A stretch of DNA of 64,000 nt from an uncultured Lachnospiraceae bacterium (GTDB lineage Bacteria > Bacillota > Clostridia > Lachnospirales > Lachnospiraceae). This document shows, in pieces, positions 26,876 to 35,825 of this stretch; position 1 is the stretch's first letter; each line of letters opens with the position of its first letter. The notes beneath the pieces were generated by a model. The model saw only the letters and a program-made list of their open reading frames with translations, did no database searches and was not told where the DNA came from. The translations under genes and the position numbers were made by a program. The stretch lies in assembly GCA_934339365.1 (NCBI GenBank), contig CAKRHW010000001.1, positions 412,132 to 476,131 on the forward strand. Direction: 5' to 3'.

Positions 26876-27588
26876 TGAATGACACTATAACCATTTTTCT
26901 TTGTCTTTGGCATCTCATCTACACGCACAAATTCATATCCTTCCTTCTTTAAATCATCAACAATCTGTAAAGCAGCCTGAACACTTGTATGATAAATATC
27001 ATGCATTAAAATAATCGACCCTTCTTTCACATGTGTCTCCACATGCTGCACAACCTTCTGCGTATTTTGCACACTCCAGTCAATCGGATCCACATTCCAT
27101 AATACGACGGTCATTTCTTTCATACAACGTGTATTCTTATTCCACAAACCATACGGAGGACGAATCCAGGAAACCGCCTCCCCTGTTATATTCGATAAAA
27201 TCGCATTTGTTTTACACACTTCCAAAGAAGCTTCCCCATTCGAAACAGATGTTAACATCACATGCGAATACGTATGATTTCCAATCAAATGCCCTTCCTC
27301 CTTCATTCGTAAAATCAAATCCTTATGACTCTGTGCATTCTCACCAACCAGAAAAAAACTCGCCTTTACATTACGATCCCGCAGCCCATCTAATAATTCC
27401 TCCGTATACTGCCCCGGACCATCGTCAAACGTCAACGCAATCTTCTTCCCTGTTCCATCCATCCCCATCTCCGAAACATTTCCCTGCACTTTCTCCACAC
27501 GCTCAAAAAAAACATCCCCAAAAAAAGCCATCGCCATTGCAACACAAAACACACACATCATCACTGCAACCCTCTTACAATAACCCAT
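26872..27588 (-). CDS. polysaccharide deacetylase (NodB homology), membrane-anchored or secreted
   Basis: The protein (about 238 residues) has an N-terminal hydrophobic segment (VAVMMCVFCVAMAMAFF), then a NodB domain with metal-binding TFDDGP, HTYSH and RPPYG and a final MHDIYHTS. These are the motifs of zinc-dependent carbohydrate esterase family 4 enzymes that deacetylate peptidoglycan or chitin-like sugars (PdaA-type). The start is uncertain. ATG 27588 is used here, but no good ribosome binding site is seen and a GTG at 27609 is also open. The stretch upstream is unusually G-rich in the coding strand. Confidence 0.88.
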   Translation of the reverse strand: MGYCKRVAVMMCVFCVAMAMAFFGDVFFERVEKVQGNVSEMGMDGTGKKIALTFDDGPGQYTEELLDGLRDRNVKASFFLVGENAQSHKDLILRMKEEGHLIGNHTYSHVMLTSVSNGEASLEVCKTNAILSNITGEAVSWIRPPYGLWNKNTRCMKEMTVVLWNVDPIDWSVQNTQKVVQHVETHVKEGSIILMHDIYHTSVQAALQIVDDLKKEGYEFVRVDEMPKTKKNGYSVIH

Positions 27589-27665
27589 CACAAACCCACA
27601 AACACACACTTTTACTTTATTTCTATGAAAAAAAAAGATATAATATGCATACTACCAGGCTTTAC

Positions 27666-27703
27666 AAGTCATGTTTTCATGCTTGCATGAACAAACATGA
27701 CTT
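27666..27703. repeat. 38-base nested hairpin
   Basis: AAGTCATGTTT (27666-27676) pairs perfectly with AAACATGACTT (27693-27703), and an inner TCATGC/GCATGA stem forms the tip with two unpaired bases. It lies just before the palindrome array and shares its style, short perfect stems with tiny loops, but not its sequence. Confidence 0.75.
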
Positions 27704-27721
27704 AGAAAGCCGCACACACAT

Positions 27722-28003
27722 GAGGAATCTTTGATTCCGAATGCGTGTAGGATTGTTTACAATCCGTCGGTAGCATCTTGCTACCCTCACACAGAGGAAT
27801 CTTTGATTCCGAATGCGTGTAGGATTGTTTACAATCCGTCGGTAGCATCTTGCTACCCTCACACAGAGGAATCTTTGATTCCGAATGCGTGTAGGATTGT
27901 TTACAATCCGTCGGTAGCATCTTGCTACGAATGTGGCAGGATTGTTTACAATCCGTTGGTAGCATCTTGCTACGAATGTGGCAGGATTGTTTACAATCCG
28001 TTG
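27722..28003. repeat. tandem mosaic of three short palindromes (72-base and 45-base units)
   Basis: A 72-base unit starts at 27722, 27794 and 27866, and two shorter 45-base units start at 27929 and 27974. Each long unit contains three small inverted repeats: GGAATC-TTT-GATTCC, GGATTGT-TT-ACAATCC and GGTAGCA-TCT-TGCTACC. The short units lack the first palindrome and vary from gaatgcgtg to gaatgtggc. GGATTGTTTACAATCC occurs five times (27750, 27822, 27894, 27939, 27984). The array fills the gap between the deacetylase and the DUF4250 gene and ends about 30 bases before the latter's ATG, so it may lie in that transcript's leader. Confidence 0.9.
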
Positions 28004-28035
28004 GAAAAATCCAAACTTTTACGAAAGGAGACAGC

Positions 28036-28218
28036 ATGCAGCAAAATTTACCGAAGGATCCTGTCATGTTATTAAGTTTTGTAAACACTCAATTACGTGA
28101 CTTTTATCCAACTTTAGAAAGTCTCTGCGATAATTTTCATATAAACGCAGATGAGTTAAAACAAAAGCTTTCCGGCATTGACTATGAATACGATGCAAAG
28201 CAAAATCAATTTATCTAA
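28036..28218 (+). CDS. DUF4250 family small protein
   Basis: This 60-residue protein, MQQNLPKDPVMLLSFVN at its start and ending DYEYDAKQNQF, matches the DUF4250 family of small Firmicute proteins. Function is unknown. An AAAGGAG site lies five bases upstream of the ATG. It is the only gene transcribed rightwards here and lies directly after the palindrome array. Confidence 0.85.
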   Translation: MQQNLPKDPVMLLSFVNTQLRDFYPTLESLCDNFHINADELKQKLSGIDYEYDAKQNQFI

Positions 28219-28237
28219 TCATTTCATTTTCTGTAAT

Positions 28238-28268
28238 AAAAAAGTTGCCACATTGTGACAACTTTTTT
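28238..28268. terminator. bidirectional terminator
   Basis: AAAAAAGTTG pairs with CAACTTTTTT around a short loop, with T runs on both strands. It ends the DUF4250 transcript and could also serve the convergent metal ATPase operon. Confidence 0.8.
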
Positions 28269-28313
28269 GCTTTACATATTTTAATTTTATTCTATTTTTC
28301 CGACTAAATTTTA

Positions 28314-30218
28314 TTATGATTCCTTTGCCTTCAGACAGCGAAGTGCATTTAAAATGGCTAATACAGCAACACCAACATCTGCAAAGATTGCCAATCCCAT
28401 TGGAGCATATCCAAATGCTGCCAAGATTAATACAATTATTTTCACTGCAATGGCAAAAATAATATTTTCTTTTGCAATCTTCATTGTCTTTTTCGCAATC
28501 GCAATGACTCTTGCAATTCCAACCGGATTATCATCCATCAATACTACATCTGCTGCTTCAATTGCTGCGTCAGATCCCAATGCTCCCATTGCAATTCCCA
28601 CATCTGCACGTGCAAGAACCGGTGCATCGTTGATCCCATCTCCAACAAAGAGTAAATGATCCTCTGATTTTTTATTTTTCAGAAGTTTTTCTACCTGTTC
28701 TACCTTATCTCCAGGCATAAGCTGTGAATAAACCTGATCAATTCCCACTTGCTTTGCAACCATTTCTGCAATTTCTTTCTTATCACCAGTCAGCATAACC
28801 ATCTTATGAACACCTAAATTTTTCAATTTCTGAATGGCTTCTTTGGACTGTGCCTTGATTTCATCACGTATTAAAACACTTCCTAAAAACTGTTGTTCTG
28901 ATGCAATATATACTGCAGTACCAGGTTCTGTCATTTCTTCATATGCAATCTGTTTTTCACGCATCAATTTATCATTTCCTATATAAATCTTCTCATGATC
29001 CATGACTGCTTCAATTCCCATTCCTGCAAGCTCCGTAACCTGAATATCTTTTGCCTTCTCTTCCATTTCATCGTAGCTCTTTCGATCCATCTCCTTCAGG
29101 CTGTCACGAAGAGAAATCGCAATTGGATGGTTCGAATAGAACTCTCCATAAGCAGCAAGCTTAATTAACTGTGATTCCTTCATAAAGTTTCCTTTTGCAA
29201 CCTTAATTCCGGAAACTTTAAACTCACCCTTTGTGATAGTTCCTGTTTTATCAAATACAACAATTCCGGCCTTCGATAATTCTTCAATATAATTACTTCC
29301 TTTTACAAGAATCCCCTTCGTAGATGCTGCACCGATTCCGCCAAAGAAGCTTAATGGAATCGAAATGACAAGGGCACATGGACAGGAAACAACTAAAAAG
29401 GTAAGTGCACGATAAATCCAGCTATTCCAGTTACCACCCTGAATCAATGGTGGAATAAATGCTAAAAGTACCGCAAGAATTACAACAATCGGTGTGTAAT
29501 ATCTGGCAAACTTCGTAATAAATTTCTCTGTTGGTGCCTTCTTATCTCCAGCATTTTCTACTAATTCCAAAATCTTCGATACTGTCGATTCTCCAAATTC
29601 CTTTGTAACAGTAACTTCAATCACACGATCTAAATTAATAGAACCACTAATGACGTCGTCTCCCTCTTCTACTTCTCTTGGAAGGCTTTCTCCTGTCAAC
29701 GCAGCTGTATCAAGACTACATTTTCCACTTAAAACAACTCCATCTACCGGTACTTTTTCACCCGGTTTTACAAGAATGACATCACCTACTGCCACTTCTT
29801 TTGGTTTTACCTTTCTGACAGTACCGTCTTCCATCTTCTTATTTGCATAATCCGGACGAATATCCATAAGAGTGGCAATCGATTTTCTCGATTTATTCAC
29901 TGCATAATTCTGGAATAACTCTCCAACCTGATAAAAGAGCATAACTTCCACTGCTTCGGGATACTCTCCCACAAAAAAGGCTCCAACTGTCGCAAGTGAC
30001 ATTAAAAAATTCTCATCAAATACTTGTCCTCGTATGATATTTTGTGCTGCTTCCTTCACAACATCTCCACCTACTATAAAGTAAGCCACCAAAAATACAA
30101 TTAATTTCACATTATTCAAATTAGATGAACTGAGATTGAAAATAGAATCAAACGGCACAAATATTCCACATAGTAACAAAACAAATGCAATACCAATTCT
30201 TATGATTGATTTTCTCAT
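28314..30218 (-). CDS. heavy-metal P1B-type ATPase (Zn/Cd/Pb efflux)
   Basis: The 634-residue membrane pump has the metal-site CPC in SCPCALVIS, the phosphorylation loop DKTGT, TGES in the actuator domain and GDGINDAP near the C-terminus. The N-terminal HMA domain found in most CadA/ZntA proteins is absent. A separate 72-residue HMA protein is encoded just upstream. The pairing with an ArsR/CadC-like regulator points to zinc or cadmium efflux. The ATG follows CGGAGG. Confidence 0.93.
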   Translation of the reverse strand: MRKSIIRIGIAFVLLLCGIFVPFDSIFNLSSSNLNNVKLIVFLVAYFIVGGDVVKEAAQNIIRGQVFDENFLMSLATVGAFFVGEYPEAVEVMLFYQVGELFQNYAVNKSRKSIATLMDIRPDYANKKMEDGTVRKVKPKEVAVGDVILVKPGEKVPVDGVVLSGKCSLDTAALTGESLPREVEEGDDVISGSINLDRVIEVTVTKEFGESTVSKILELVENAGDKKAPTEKFITKFARYYTPIVVILAVLLAFIPPLIQGGNWNSWIYRALTFLVVSCPCALVISIPLSFFGGIGAASTKGILVKGSNYIEELSKAGIVVFDKTGTITKGEFKVSGIKVAKGNFMKESQLIKLAAYGEFYSNHPIAISLRDSLKEMDRKSYDEMEEKAKDIQVTELAGMGIEAVMDHEKIYIGNDKLMREKQIAYEEMTEPGTAVYIASEQQFLGSVLIRDEIKAQSKEAIQKLKNLGVHKMVMLTGDKKEIAEMVAKQVGIDQVYSQLMPGDKVEQVEKLLKNKKSEDHLLFVGDGINDAPVLARADVGIAMGALGSDAAIEAADVVLMDDNPVGIARVIAIAKKTMKIAKENIIFAIAVKIIVLILAAFGYAPMGLAIFADVGVAVLAILNALRCLKAKES

Positions 30219-30242
30219 AATAACCTCCGTTCCGAAGCAATC

Positions 30243-30461
30243 TTACAATTCCTCAAATGTAATATCTTTCTCTACTTTTGCAGCTCTCTTCTTTGCCTCT
30301 TCTAAAATCTCATCAAACTTTTCGTCATCGGCATCAAGAATTAACTTCTGTGTCATAAAATTCACTGTTGCTTCTTTCACGCCTTTAATCTTATTAATAT
30401 CTCTCTCAATCTTTGCTGCACAATTTGCACAATCTACTTCAATCTTATACTTCTTTACCAT
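30243..30461 (-). CDS. stand-alone HMA metal-binding protein
   Basis: The 72-residue protein has the HMA ferredoxin-like fold signature with the metal site DCANCAAK near residue 13, then ERDINKIKGV and VNFMTQKL. An acidic tail follows. The ATG at 30461 is chosen for its GGAGG. It probably acts as a metallochaperone or regulatory domain for the adjacent ATPase, which lacks its own HMA domain. Confidence 0.88.
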   Translation of the reverse strand: MVKKYKIEVDCANCAAKIERDINKIKGVKEATVNFMTQKLILDADDEKFDEILEEAKKRAAKVEKDITFEEL

Positions 30462-30493
30462 AATTAATTCCTCCATTCTTATGATCTGCGACT

Positions 30494-30871
30494 CTATTCA
30501 CTGATATGTTCAAGACCCTGACTTAAAATATTCTTAATGTGTTCGTCGGAAAGTGAATAAAAAATTGTTTTACCATCGCGTCTGTACTTTACTAACTTCA
30601 TCTGCTTCAACATACGCAGCTGATGTGAAATTGCTGACTGTGTTGCTCCAAGCAGTTGTGCAATGTCACATACACACATCTCTGCCTGTAACAAGACATA
30701 CAAAATCTTAATTCTTGTAGAATCCGCAAATACCTTAAAAAAATCCGCCAGATCATAAAGGCTTTCTTCTTCCGGCATTGCTTCTTTTACACTTTTCACA
30801 ATATCTGCATGAACATGAATATATTCACATTGTATCTGTTCCTCGTCCTGTTCGTTTTCTATCTTTTCCAT
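30494..30871 (-). CDS. ArsR/SmtB-family metal-responsive repressor (CadC-like)
   Basis: The protein (125 residues from ATG 30871) has the winged-helix region with CVCDIAQLLG, followed by TQSAISHQLRMLKQ as the recognition helix. The CVC pair in helix 3 and Cys/His residues in the N-terminal arm (QCEYIHVHAD) are the ligand types used by CadC/SmtB repressors. It should repress its own operon until zinc, cadmium or lead binds. The start was chosen because GAGGAG lies nine bases upstream. An ATG at 30904 is also in frame. Confidence 0.9.
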   Translation of the reverse strand: MEKIENEQDEEQIQCEYIHVHADIVKSVKEAMPEEESLYDLADFFKVFADSTRIKILYVLLQAEMCVCDIAQLLGATQSAISHQLRMLKQMKLVKYRRDGKTIFYSLSDEHIKNILSQGLEHISE

Positions 30872-30918
30872 ATCTTTCATCTCCTCTCTTTTCATTCTTA
30901 TCATTTATATTCAAATAC

Positions 30919-30946
30919 AAACATATGAATATCTGTTCATATGTTT
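30919..30946. promoter_or_regulatory. operator of the metal efflux operon
   Basis: An 11-base perfect dyad, AAACATATGAA and TTCATATGTTT, is separated by six bases. This closely resembles the ATATGAA-type operators of CadC/SmtB repressors. It overlaps the start of transcription. Confidence 0.8.
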
Positions 30947-30975
30947 ATAGTAGCATACTTTATATTAGAATGCAA
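30947..30975 (-). promoter_or_regulatory. promoter of the metal efflux operon
   Basis: Minus-strand TTGCAT (30970-30975) and TACTAT (30947-30952) are 17 bases apart and lie directly upstream of the operator dyad. Confidence 0.55.
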
Positions 30976-30985
30976 GCAAAAAATG

Positions 30986-31027
30986 AGCTGTTGCTTCATG
31001 AATTTTATCCTTCATAAAGCAACAGCT
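30986..31027 (-). terminator. intrinsic terminator of ppk1
   Basis: On the minus strand AGCTGTTGCTT pairs with AAGCAACAGCT and is followed by CATTTTTT. It lies 28 bases after the ppk1 stop. Confidence 0.8.
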
Positions 31028-31054
31028 TCCTTTTGTATTTATAACACTTTGTTA

Positions 31055-33193
31055 TTAAATTTGTGAATTCGTAACTACAGGCACTTCTTCTCCTAATGCT
31101 TCTTTACAGAAATAATCCTGAGAATTCAAACGAATTCTTCCTCTTTTATCTACATGTTTATACAAACCATCTGCATCTAAAATACGGGCTTTCATTGTAT
31201 CCTGTAACTGGATATCTAAAATATGAATCACGCGGTTTTTCAAATCTTCATCTAATACAGGAAAGGCAATCTCCACACGTTTATCTAAGTTTCTTGGCAT
31301 CCAGTCTGCACTTCCCATATAAACCTCTGGTTTTCCATCATTATAAAAATAGAAAATACGGCTATGCTCAAGAAATGTTCCTACAATCGAACGGACTCTG
31401 ATATTTTCACTGACACCTTCGATTCCTGTCTTCAAACAACAGATACCTCGGATAATCAGATCAATCTCAACACCCGCTGCACTTGCCTGGTACAGTTCTT
31501 CAATAATTCCTTTATCACAAAGAGAATTCATCTTTGCAATAATCCGGGCTTCTTTTCCGGCTCTTGCATTCTCTGCTTCCCGACGGATTAATTTTACAAA
31601 TCCATCTCTTAACCAGTAAGGGGCAACCAAAAGTCTGTTCCATGCTGCCGGCTTTGAATAACCAGATAACATATTAAAGACTGCTGTGGCATCTTCTCCA
31701 ATCTCTTCTCTACAGGTAAACATTCCCATATCAGTATAAAGCTTTGCTGTAGAATCATTATAATTTCCTGTTCCTAGATGCACATAACGTACAATCTGAT
31801 CCTGCTCTTTTCTTACAACAAGTGTAATCTTACTGTGTACTTTCAATCCTCTTAATCCATAAAGGACATTACATCCTGCTTTTTCTAAGGTAATTGCCCA
31901 GTTGATATTATTTTCCTCATCAAACCTTGCCTTCAGTTCTACTAAAACCGTTACCTGTTTTCCATTCTCCGCAGCCTTTGCTAATGCTGCAATAATCGGA
32001 GAATGCCCACTGACACGATATAAGGTCTGCTTAATTGCTAACACGTCGGGATCTTCTGCTGCTTGTCGGACAAAATCAACGACAGGATCAAACGACTCAT
32101 ACGGATGAGAAAGTAAAATATCTTTCTCTCTGATCTGTTCAAATAAGTTCTTATTCGGATGAATGGATGCGGACTGCTGTGGAACATATTTTTCCTGCTT
32201 TAATGCCTCAAACCCTTTCATTCCATAAAGCTTCATTAAAAAGGTTAAATCAATCGGTCCATTGGTACGGAAAATATCCGCATCAATAATCGAAAACTCT
32301 TTCCGAAGTATTTTTAATAATTTACGATCTATTCCATCTTCTACTTCTAGACGAATGACTTCTCCCCACTGTCTCTTCTTTAATTGTTTCTTAATTTCCT
32401 TTAACAAATCTGCTGCATCTTCTTCATCAATATCAAGATCTGCATTACGCATAATCCGATATGGAGATGCTGTCAGAACGCGATAATTCAAAAACAATTT
32501 ACTAAGATTACGCTCTATAATCTGCTCAAGTAAAATAACAGTTTTTCCTTCTTTTCCAGGAATCTCAATGAACCTTGGAAGTACGGATGGTACCTGCACT
32601 GTGGCAAAATCAATTTTTTCTTTTTTCCCTTTCTTCACAACCAGAGCCCCAATATTTAAGCTTCTATTTCTAATTAAAGGAAACGGTCTCGAAGAATCAA
32701 CTGCTAACGGTGTTAAAACCGGATAAACATTTGACTGAAAATATTCATCAACAAATTCCTTTTGCTCCTCATCTAACATTTCATGATGCAGAATCAGATT
32801 CAATCCTTTTGCTTTTAACTGTGGAACCAAAGAACGGTTAAACGTTGTATACTGTTTTGCAACCATACGATGCGTCTTGTCATTAATTGCAACTAGCTGC
32901 TGACTTGCTGTCATTCCCGCAATGTCTGTCTTCATATATTTTGCATGCACCATGTCTTTCAAAGATGCAACACGTACCATAAAAAACTCATCTAAGTTCG
33001 ATGATGTAATACTTAAAAATTTCATTCTTTCAAACAACGGATTATTTTTATCCCTTGCTTCTTCTAAAACTCTGTAGTTAAAATCTAACCAGCTCAGTTC
33101 TCGGTTCTGATAATATTTACTGTCCTTAAAATCAATTGTTTCTACTTTTTCTTCTGGTCTTTTACTCTGTTTTTCTTCTTGTTTCATTGCCAT
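31055..33193 (-). CDS. ppk1: polyphosphate kinase 1
   Basis: The enzyme (about 712 residues) polymerises phosphate from ATP to polyphosphate. Family marks are NRELSWLDFNYRVLEEA near the start, the phospho-histidine region KVHSKITLV, a second His in LEHSRIFYF and the end MGSADWMPRNLDKRVE. I chose the ATG at 33193 because GGAGGG lies six bases upstream. A 24-base longer frame is unlikely. It is followed by its own terminator. Confidence 0.95.
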   Translation of the reverse strand: MAMKQEEKQSKRPEEKVETIDFKDSKYYQNRELSWLDFNYRVLEEARDKNNPLFERMKFLSITSSNLDEFFMVRVASLKDMVHAKYMKTDIAGMTASQQLVAINDKTHRMVAKQYTTFNRSLVPQLKAKGLNLILHHEMLDEEQKEFVDEYFQSNVYPVLTPLAVDSSRPFPLIRNRSLNIGALVVKKGKKEKIDFATVQVPSVLPRFIEIPGKEGKTVILLEQIIERNLSKLFLNYRVLTASPYRIMRNADLDIDEEDAADLLKEIKKQLKKRQWGEVIRLEVEDGIDRKLLKILRKEFSIIDADIFRTNGPIDLTFLMKLYGMKGFEALKQEKYVPQQSASIHPNKNLFEQIREKDILLSHPYESFDPVVDFVRQAAEDPDVLAIKQTLYRVSGHSPIIAALAKAAENGKQVTVLVELKARFDEENNINWAITLEKAGCNVLYGLRGLKVHSKITLVVRKEQDQIVRYVHLGTGNYNDSTAKLYTDMGMFTCREEIGEDATAVFNMLSGYSKPAAWNRLLVAPYWLRDGFVKLIRREAENARAGKEARIIAKMNSLCDKGIIEELYQASAAGVEIDLIIRGICCLKTGIEGVSENIRVRSIVGTFLEHSRIFYFYNDGKPEVYMGSADWMPRNLDKRVEIAFPVLDEDLKNRVIHILDIQLQDTMKARILDADGLYKHVDKRGRIRLNSQDYFCKEALGEEVPVVTNSQI

Positions 33194-33309
33194 AACAAAC
33201 CCTCCATACTTGAGCACTTATTCTTCATTTTTACTGTTCTCTTTATCCTACCAGACGCTTGTAAATCCTTGAAATGAGGTTTGTAAATTCCCTGTAAAAA
33301 ATTCTGTCC

Positions 33310-34635
33310 TTATGCCTGCTTATTCTGCAATCCTACCAGGTGGCTGACAAACTGCTCTGCTGTTCTTCCTGATAATCCTCCATGACTTAATTCCCATGCG
33401 TTTGCCTGAATGAGCAGTTCTTCTTCTGGCATATCAATCTTATATTTTTCTGCAAGATTACGAACAATTTCCTGGAACTCTTTCTTTCCTGGTGCTCCAT
33501 AATAAATTGTAACACCAAAACGATTTACAAGAGATAATTTTTCCTGCACAGTATCTGATGTATGCATATCTTCTGCTCGATCATCCTTATCTGAGGATGT
33601 TTCACGAATTAAATGTCTACGATTCGATGTAGCATAAATCAAAACATTTTCCGGTTTTTTTCCTAATCCACCCTCAATGATTGCTTTTAAATATTTGTAT
33701 TCAATCTCATATTCTTCAAATGACAAATCATCCATATAAATAATAAATTTATATTTTCTGTCTTTGATCTGCTCAATAACTGAATTCAAATCACGAAACT
33801 GGTGTTTATATACTTCTATAATACGAAGACCTTTATCATAATATTCATTCAAAATAGCTTTAATAGATGAAGATTTACCTGTTCCACTATCTCCAAACAA
33901 TAAACAGTTATTTGCTTTTCTTCCTTCTACAAATGCTTCTGTATTATCGACTAATTTCTTTTTTTGCAATTCATATCCGACTAAATCCTTCAGATAAATG
34001 TGTTGAATATTCGGAATTGGTACAATCTCTGCTGCTCCGGCTGTCTCTTCACTTGTCTTAATACGAAATGCCTTATTTAATCCTAATTTGCCTACTCCGA
34101 AATGATGATAAAATTCTGTAATTACATTCTTAAATTCTTCTTCATCCTTTGTATCTGCAAGTTCTACTGCAAGCTCACAAATGGTATTACGAATTCTCTT
34201 ATTAAATATCTTACTTGTCTCATCTGCTCTCTGGTATTTCTGAACCATAGAAAATACTTTCACATCGAATGCTTCGTCTAATTTTGTCATATCAAAATCA
34301 AAATACTCTTTTAAGATTTTAAAATCATGCAATGCAAGTTCATTTACCGTTCCCGGCATTTCTCCAACGATTTCACAAGAACGACTATAGGCATTTTCAT
34401 TACTTGCAAGTACCAGTGCGAAAAAGCTTTTCCATAAATTTCCTTCTAATCCATAGTGATCTGTTACTTCCACTAACTGATTGAATGCTGTAAATAAACG
34501 TTCTACATAATACTGCTTCATGGTCTCATCATCTGCAACTTCCTGATAATGATCAATAATATCTGTCAATTCCAAAATAACTTCGCTATACTCTTCACTA
34601 AAATTCTTATATAAAACCAATTGTTCAAACTTCAT
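33310..34635 (-). CDS. DUF815 family AAA+ ATPase
   Basis: The 441-residue protein has a helical N-terminal half and a C-terminal ATPase with Walker A FGDSGTGKSS, Walker B IIYMDDLSF and a sensor region YATSNRRHLIRE. This layout matches DUF815 proteins, whose cellular role is not established. The ATG follows AGAAGGA. It is transcribed in the same direction as ppk1 and pheA. Confidence 0.88.
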   Translation of the reverse strand: MKFEQLVLYKNFSEEYSEVILELTDIIDHYQEVADDETMKQYYVERLFTAFNQLVEVTDHYGLEGNLWKSFFALVLASNENAYSRSCEIVGEMPGTVNELALHDFKILKEYFDFDMTKLDEAFDVKVFSMVQKYQRADETSKIFNKRIRNTICELAVELADTKDEEEFKNVITEFYHHFGVGKLGLNKAFRIKTSEETAGAAEIVPIPNIQHIYLKDLVGYELQKKKLVDNTEAFVEGRKANNCLLFGDSGTGKSSSIKAILNEYYDKGLRIIEVYKHQFRDLNSVIEQIKDRKYKFIIYMDDLSFEEYEIEYKYLKAIIEGGLGKKPENVLIYATSNRRHLIRETSSDKDDRAEDMHTSDTVQEKLSLVNRFGVTIYYGAPGKKEFQEIVRNLAEKYKIDMPEEELLIQANAWELSHGGLSGRTAEQFVSHLVGLQNKQA

Positions 34636-34668
34636 CTTTTTGTCCTTCTTTACTTAAAATTTGTTTTC

Positions 34669-35799
34669 TTAATAACAGCCTAAAATCTTTAAACTCGTTG
34701 CTTCTGCCTTCACTCCGTATAACGCATTCTTTACCGCACTTTGTTCTAAAGTACCTTCAATCTCTACAAAGAAACGATAATTCCAATTCTGTCCTTTCGC
34801 AGGTCTTGATTCAATCTTACACATATTAAGATTATTATAAATAAAATTCGAAAGGATATTATAAAGAGAACCGGTTGAATGTGGTATTTCAAATGTAACT
34901 AAAGTCTTGGTAGCATTTTCTCTATAAATATTTTTACGGCTTACCACAATAAACTTTGTCATATTTTCATTGCTGATATTCAAATGCTCCTGTAATACCT
35001 TTAATCCGTAAATTTTTGCAGCCGTTACACTTGCAATTGCTGCACAGCTTTTGTCTCCTTTTTCAATCACCTTCTTTGCACTGACTGCAGTGTTCGACAT
35101 ACTAATCGTATCCCATTCTTTATGTTCTTCTAAATATTCAGCACTTTGCATCAATGCCTGTGGATGCGAATAGACCGTTCGGATATCCGATAGCTCTGAA
35201 TCCTTTAACCCTAATAAAGCATGATTAATTTTAATCGATGTCTCTGCTACAATGCAATTATCAAATTCTACCAGCAAATCATATACATCCGTTACAATTC
35301 CTGCTGTAGAATTCTCAATTGGGAGAACCGCATAATCTGCTCTTCCTTCTGCAATCTCCTGCATGGCTTCTTTGAATGTTGCTGCATTATAATTCTCAAC
35401 ATCTTCGCCAAAATATTTTTGCATGGCAGCATAACTGTATGCTCCTGGAACGCCCTGATACACCACTTTAATATGATCTTTTTTCAACCATTCCACTTTT
35501 TCGTATTCTAACTTTTGCTCTACTCCGTTTTTTACTAAAAGCTTATATTGTAATTTGCGAGACATTGCCATAATCTGCTGAAACAATTCTTCGATTCCAT
35601 GTGCATTAAAATTATTATCGGTAAGAGCTGTTAATGTTTCTATCTTCTCCTGCTCTCTTTGCCGGTCTAATACAGGCTTTCCTGTTGCAATCTTATATTC
35701 TGCAACATTACGGCACAGATCCATTCTTTTCTCAAATAAACGAACAATCTCTTCATCAATCTGATCAATTTCACCTCTGATACTTTTCAAATCTAACAT
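34669..35799 (-). CDS. pheA: bifunctional chorismate mutase/prephenate dehydratase
   Basis: The 376-residue enzyme makes phenylpyruvate for phenylalanine. An AroQ-type chorismate mutase occupies about residues 1-85 (LKSIRGEIDQIDEEIVRLF), the prephenate dehydratase follows (YQGVPGAYSYAAM), and the C-terminal ACT domain carries the ESRP motif (KIESRPAKG) for phenylalanine feedback. The ATG at 35799 is chosen because it begins the mutase and avoids an unnatural N-terminal extension overlapping folK. Confidence 0.95.
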   Translation of the reverse strand: MLDLKSIRGEIDQIDEEIVRLFEKRMDLCRNVAEYKIATGKPVLDRQREQEKIETLTALTDNNFNAHGIEELFQQIMAMSRKLQYKLLVKNGVEQKLEYEKVEWLKKDHIKVVYQGVPGAYSYAAMQKYFGEDVENYNAATFKEAMQEIAEGRADYAVLPIENSTAGIVTDVYDLLVEFDNCIVAETSIKINHALLGLKDSELSDIRTVYSHPQALMQSAEYLEEHKEWDTISMSNTAVSAKKVIEKGDKSCAAIASVTAAKIYGLKVLQEHLNISNENMTKFIVVSRKNIYRENATKTLVTFEIPHSTGSLYNILSNFIYNNLNMCKIESRPAKGQNWNYRFFVEIEGTLEQSAVKNALYGVKAEATSLKILGCY

Positions 35800-35825
35800 A
35801 TTTTTTCCATCTTTCTTTTTATAGT

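Noticed and set aside
27033..27734. A 233-residue plus-strand frame
   Set aside because: It overlaps the deacetylase on the opposite strand and shows only biased composition, no domain or ribosome binding site.
27722..28003. CRISPR array
   Set aside because: Spacers would be near-identical linkers, units contain several internal palindromes, and no cas gene is nearby.
27702..28088. Open frames on both strands encoding repeated short peptides across the palindrome array
   Set aside because: Unit lengths are multiples of three, so repeats keep all frames open. The peptides mirror the DNA palindromes, lack ribosome binding sites and resemble no known protein.
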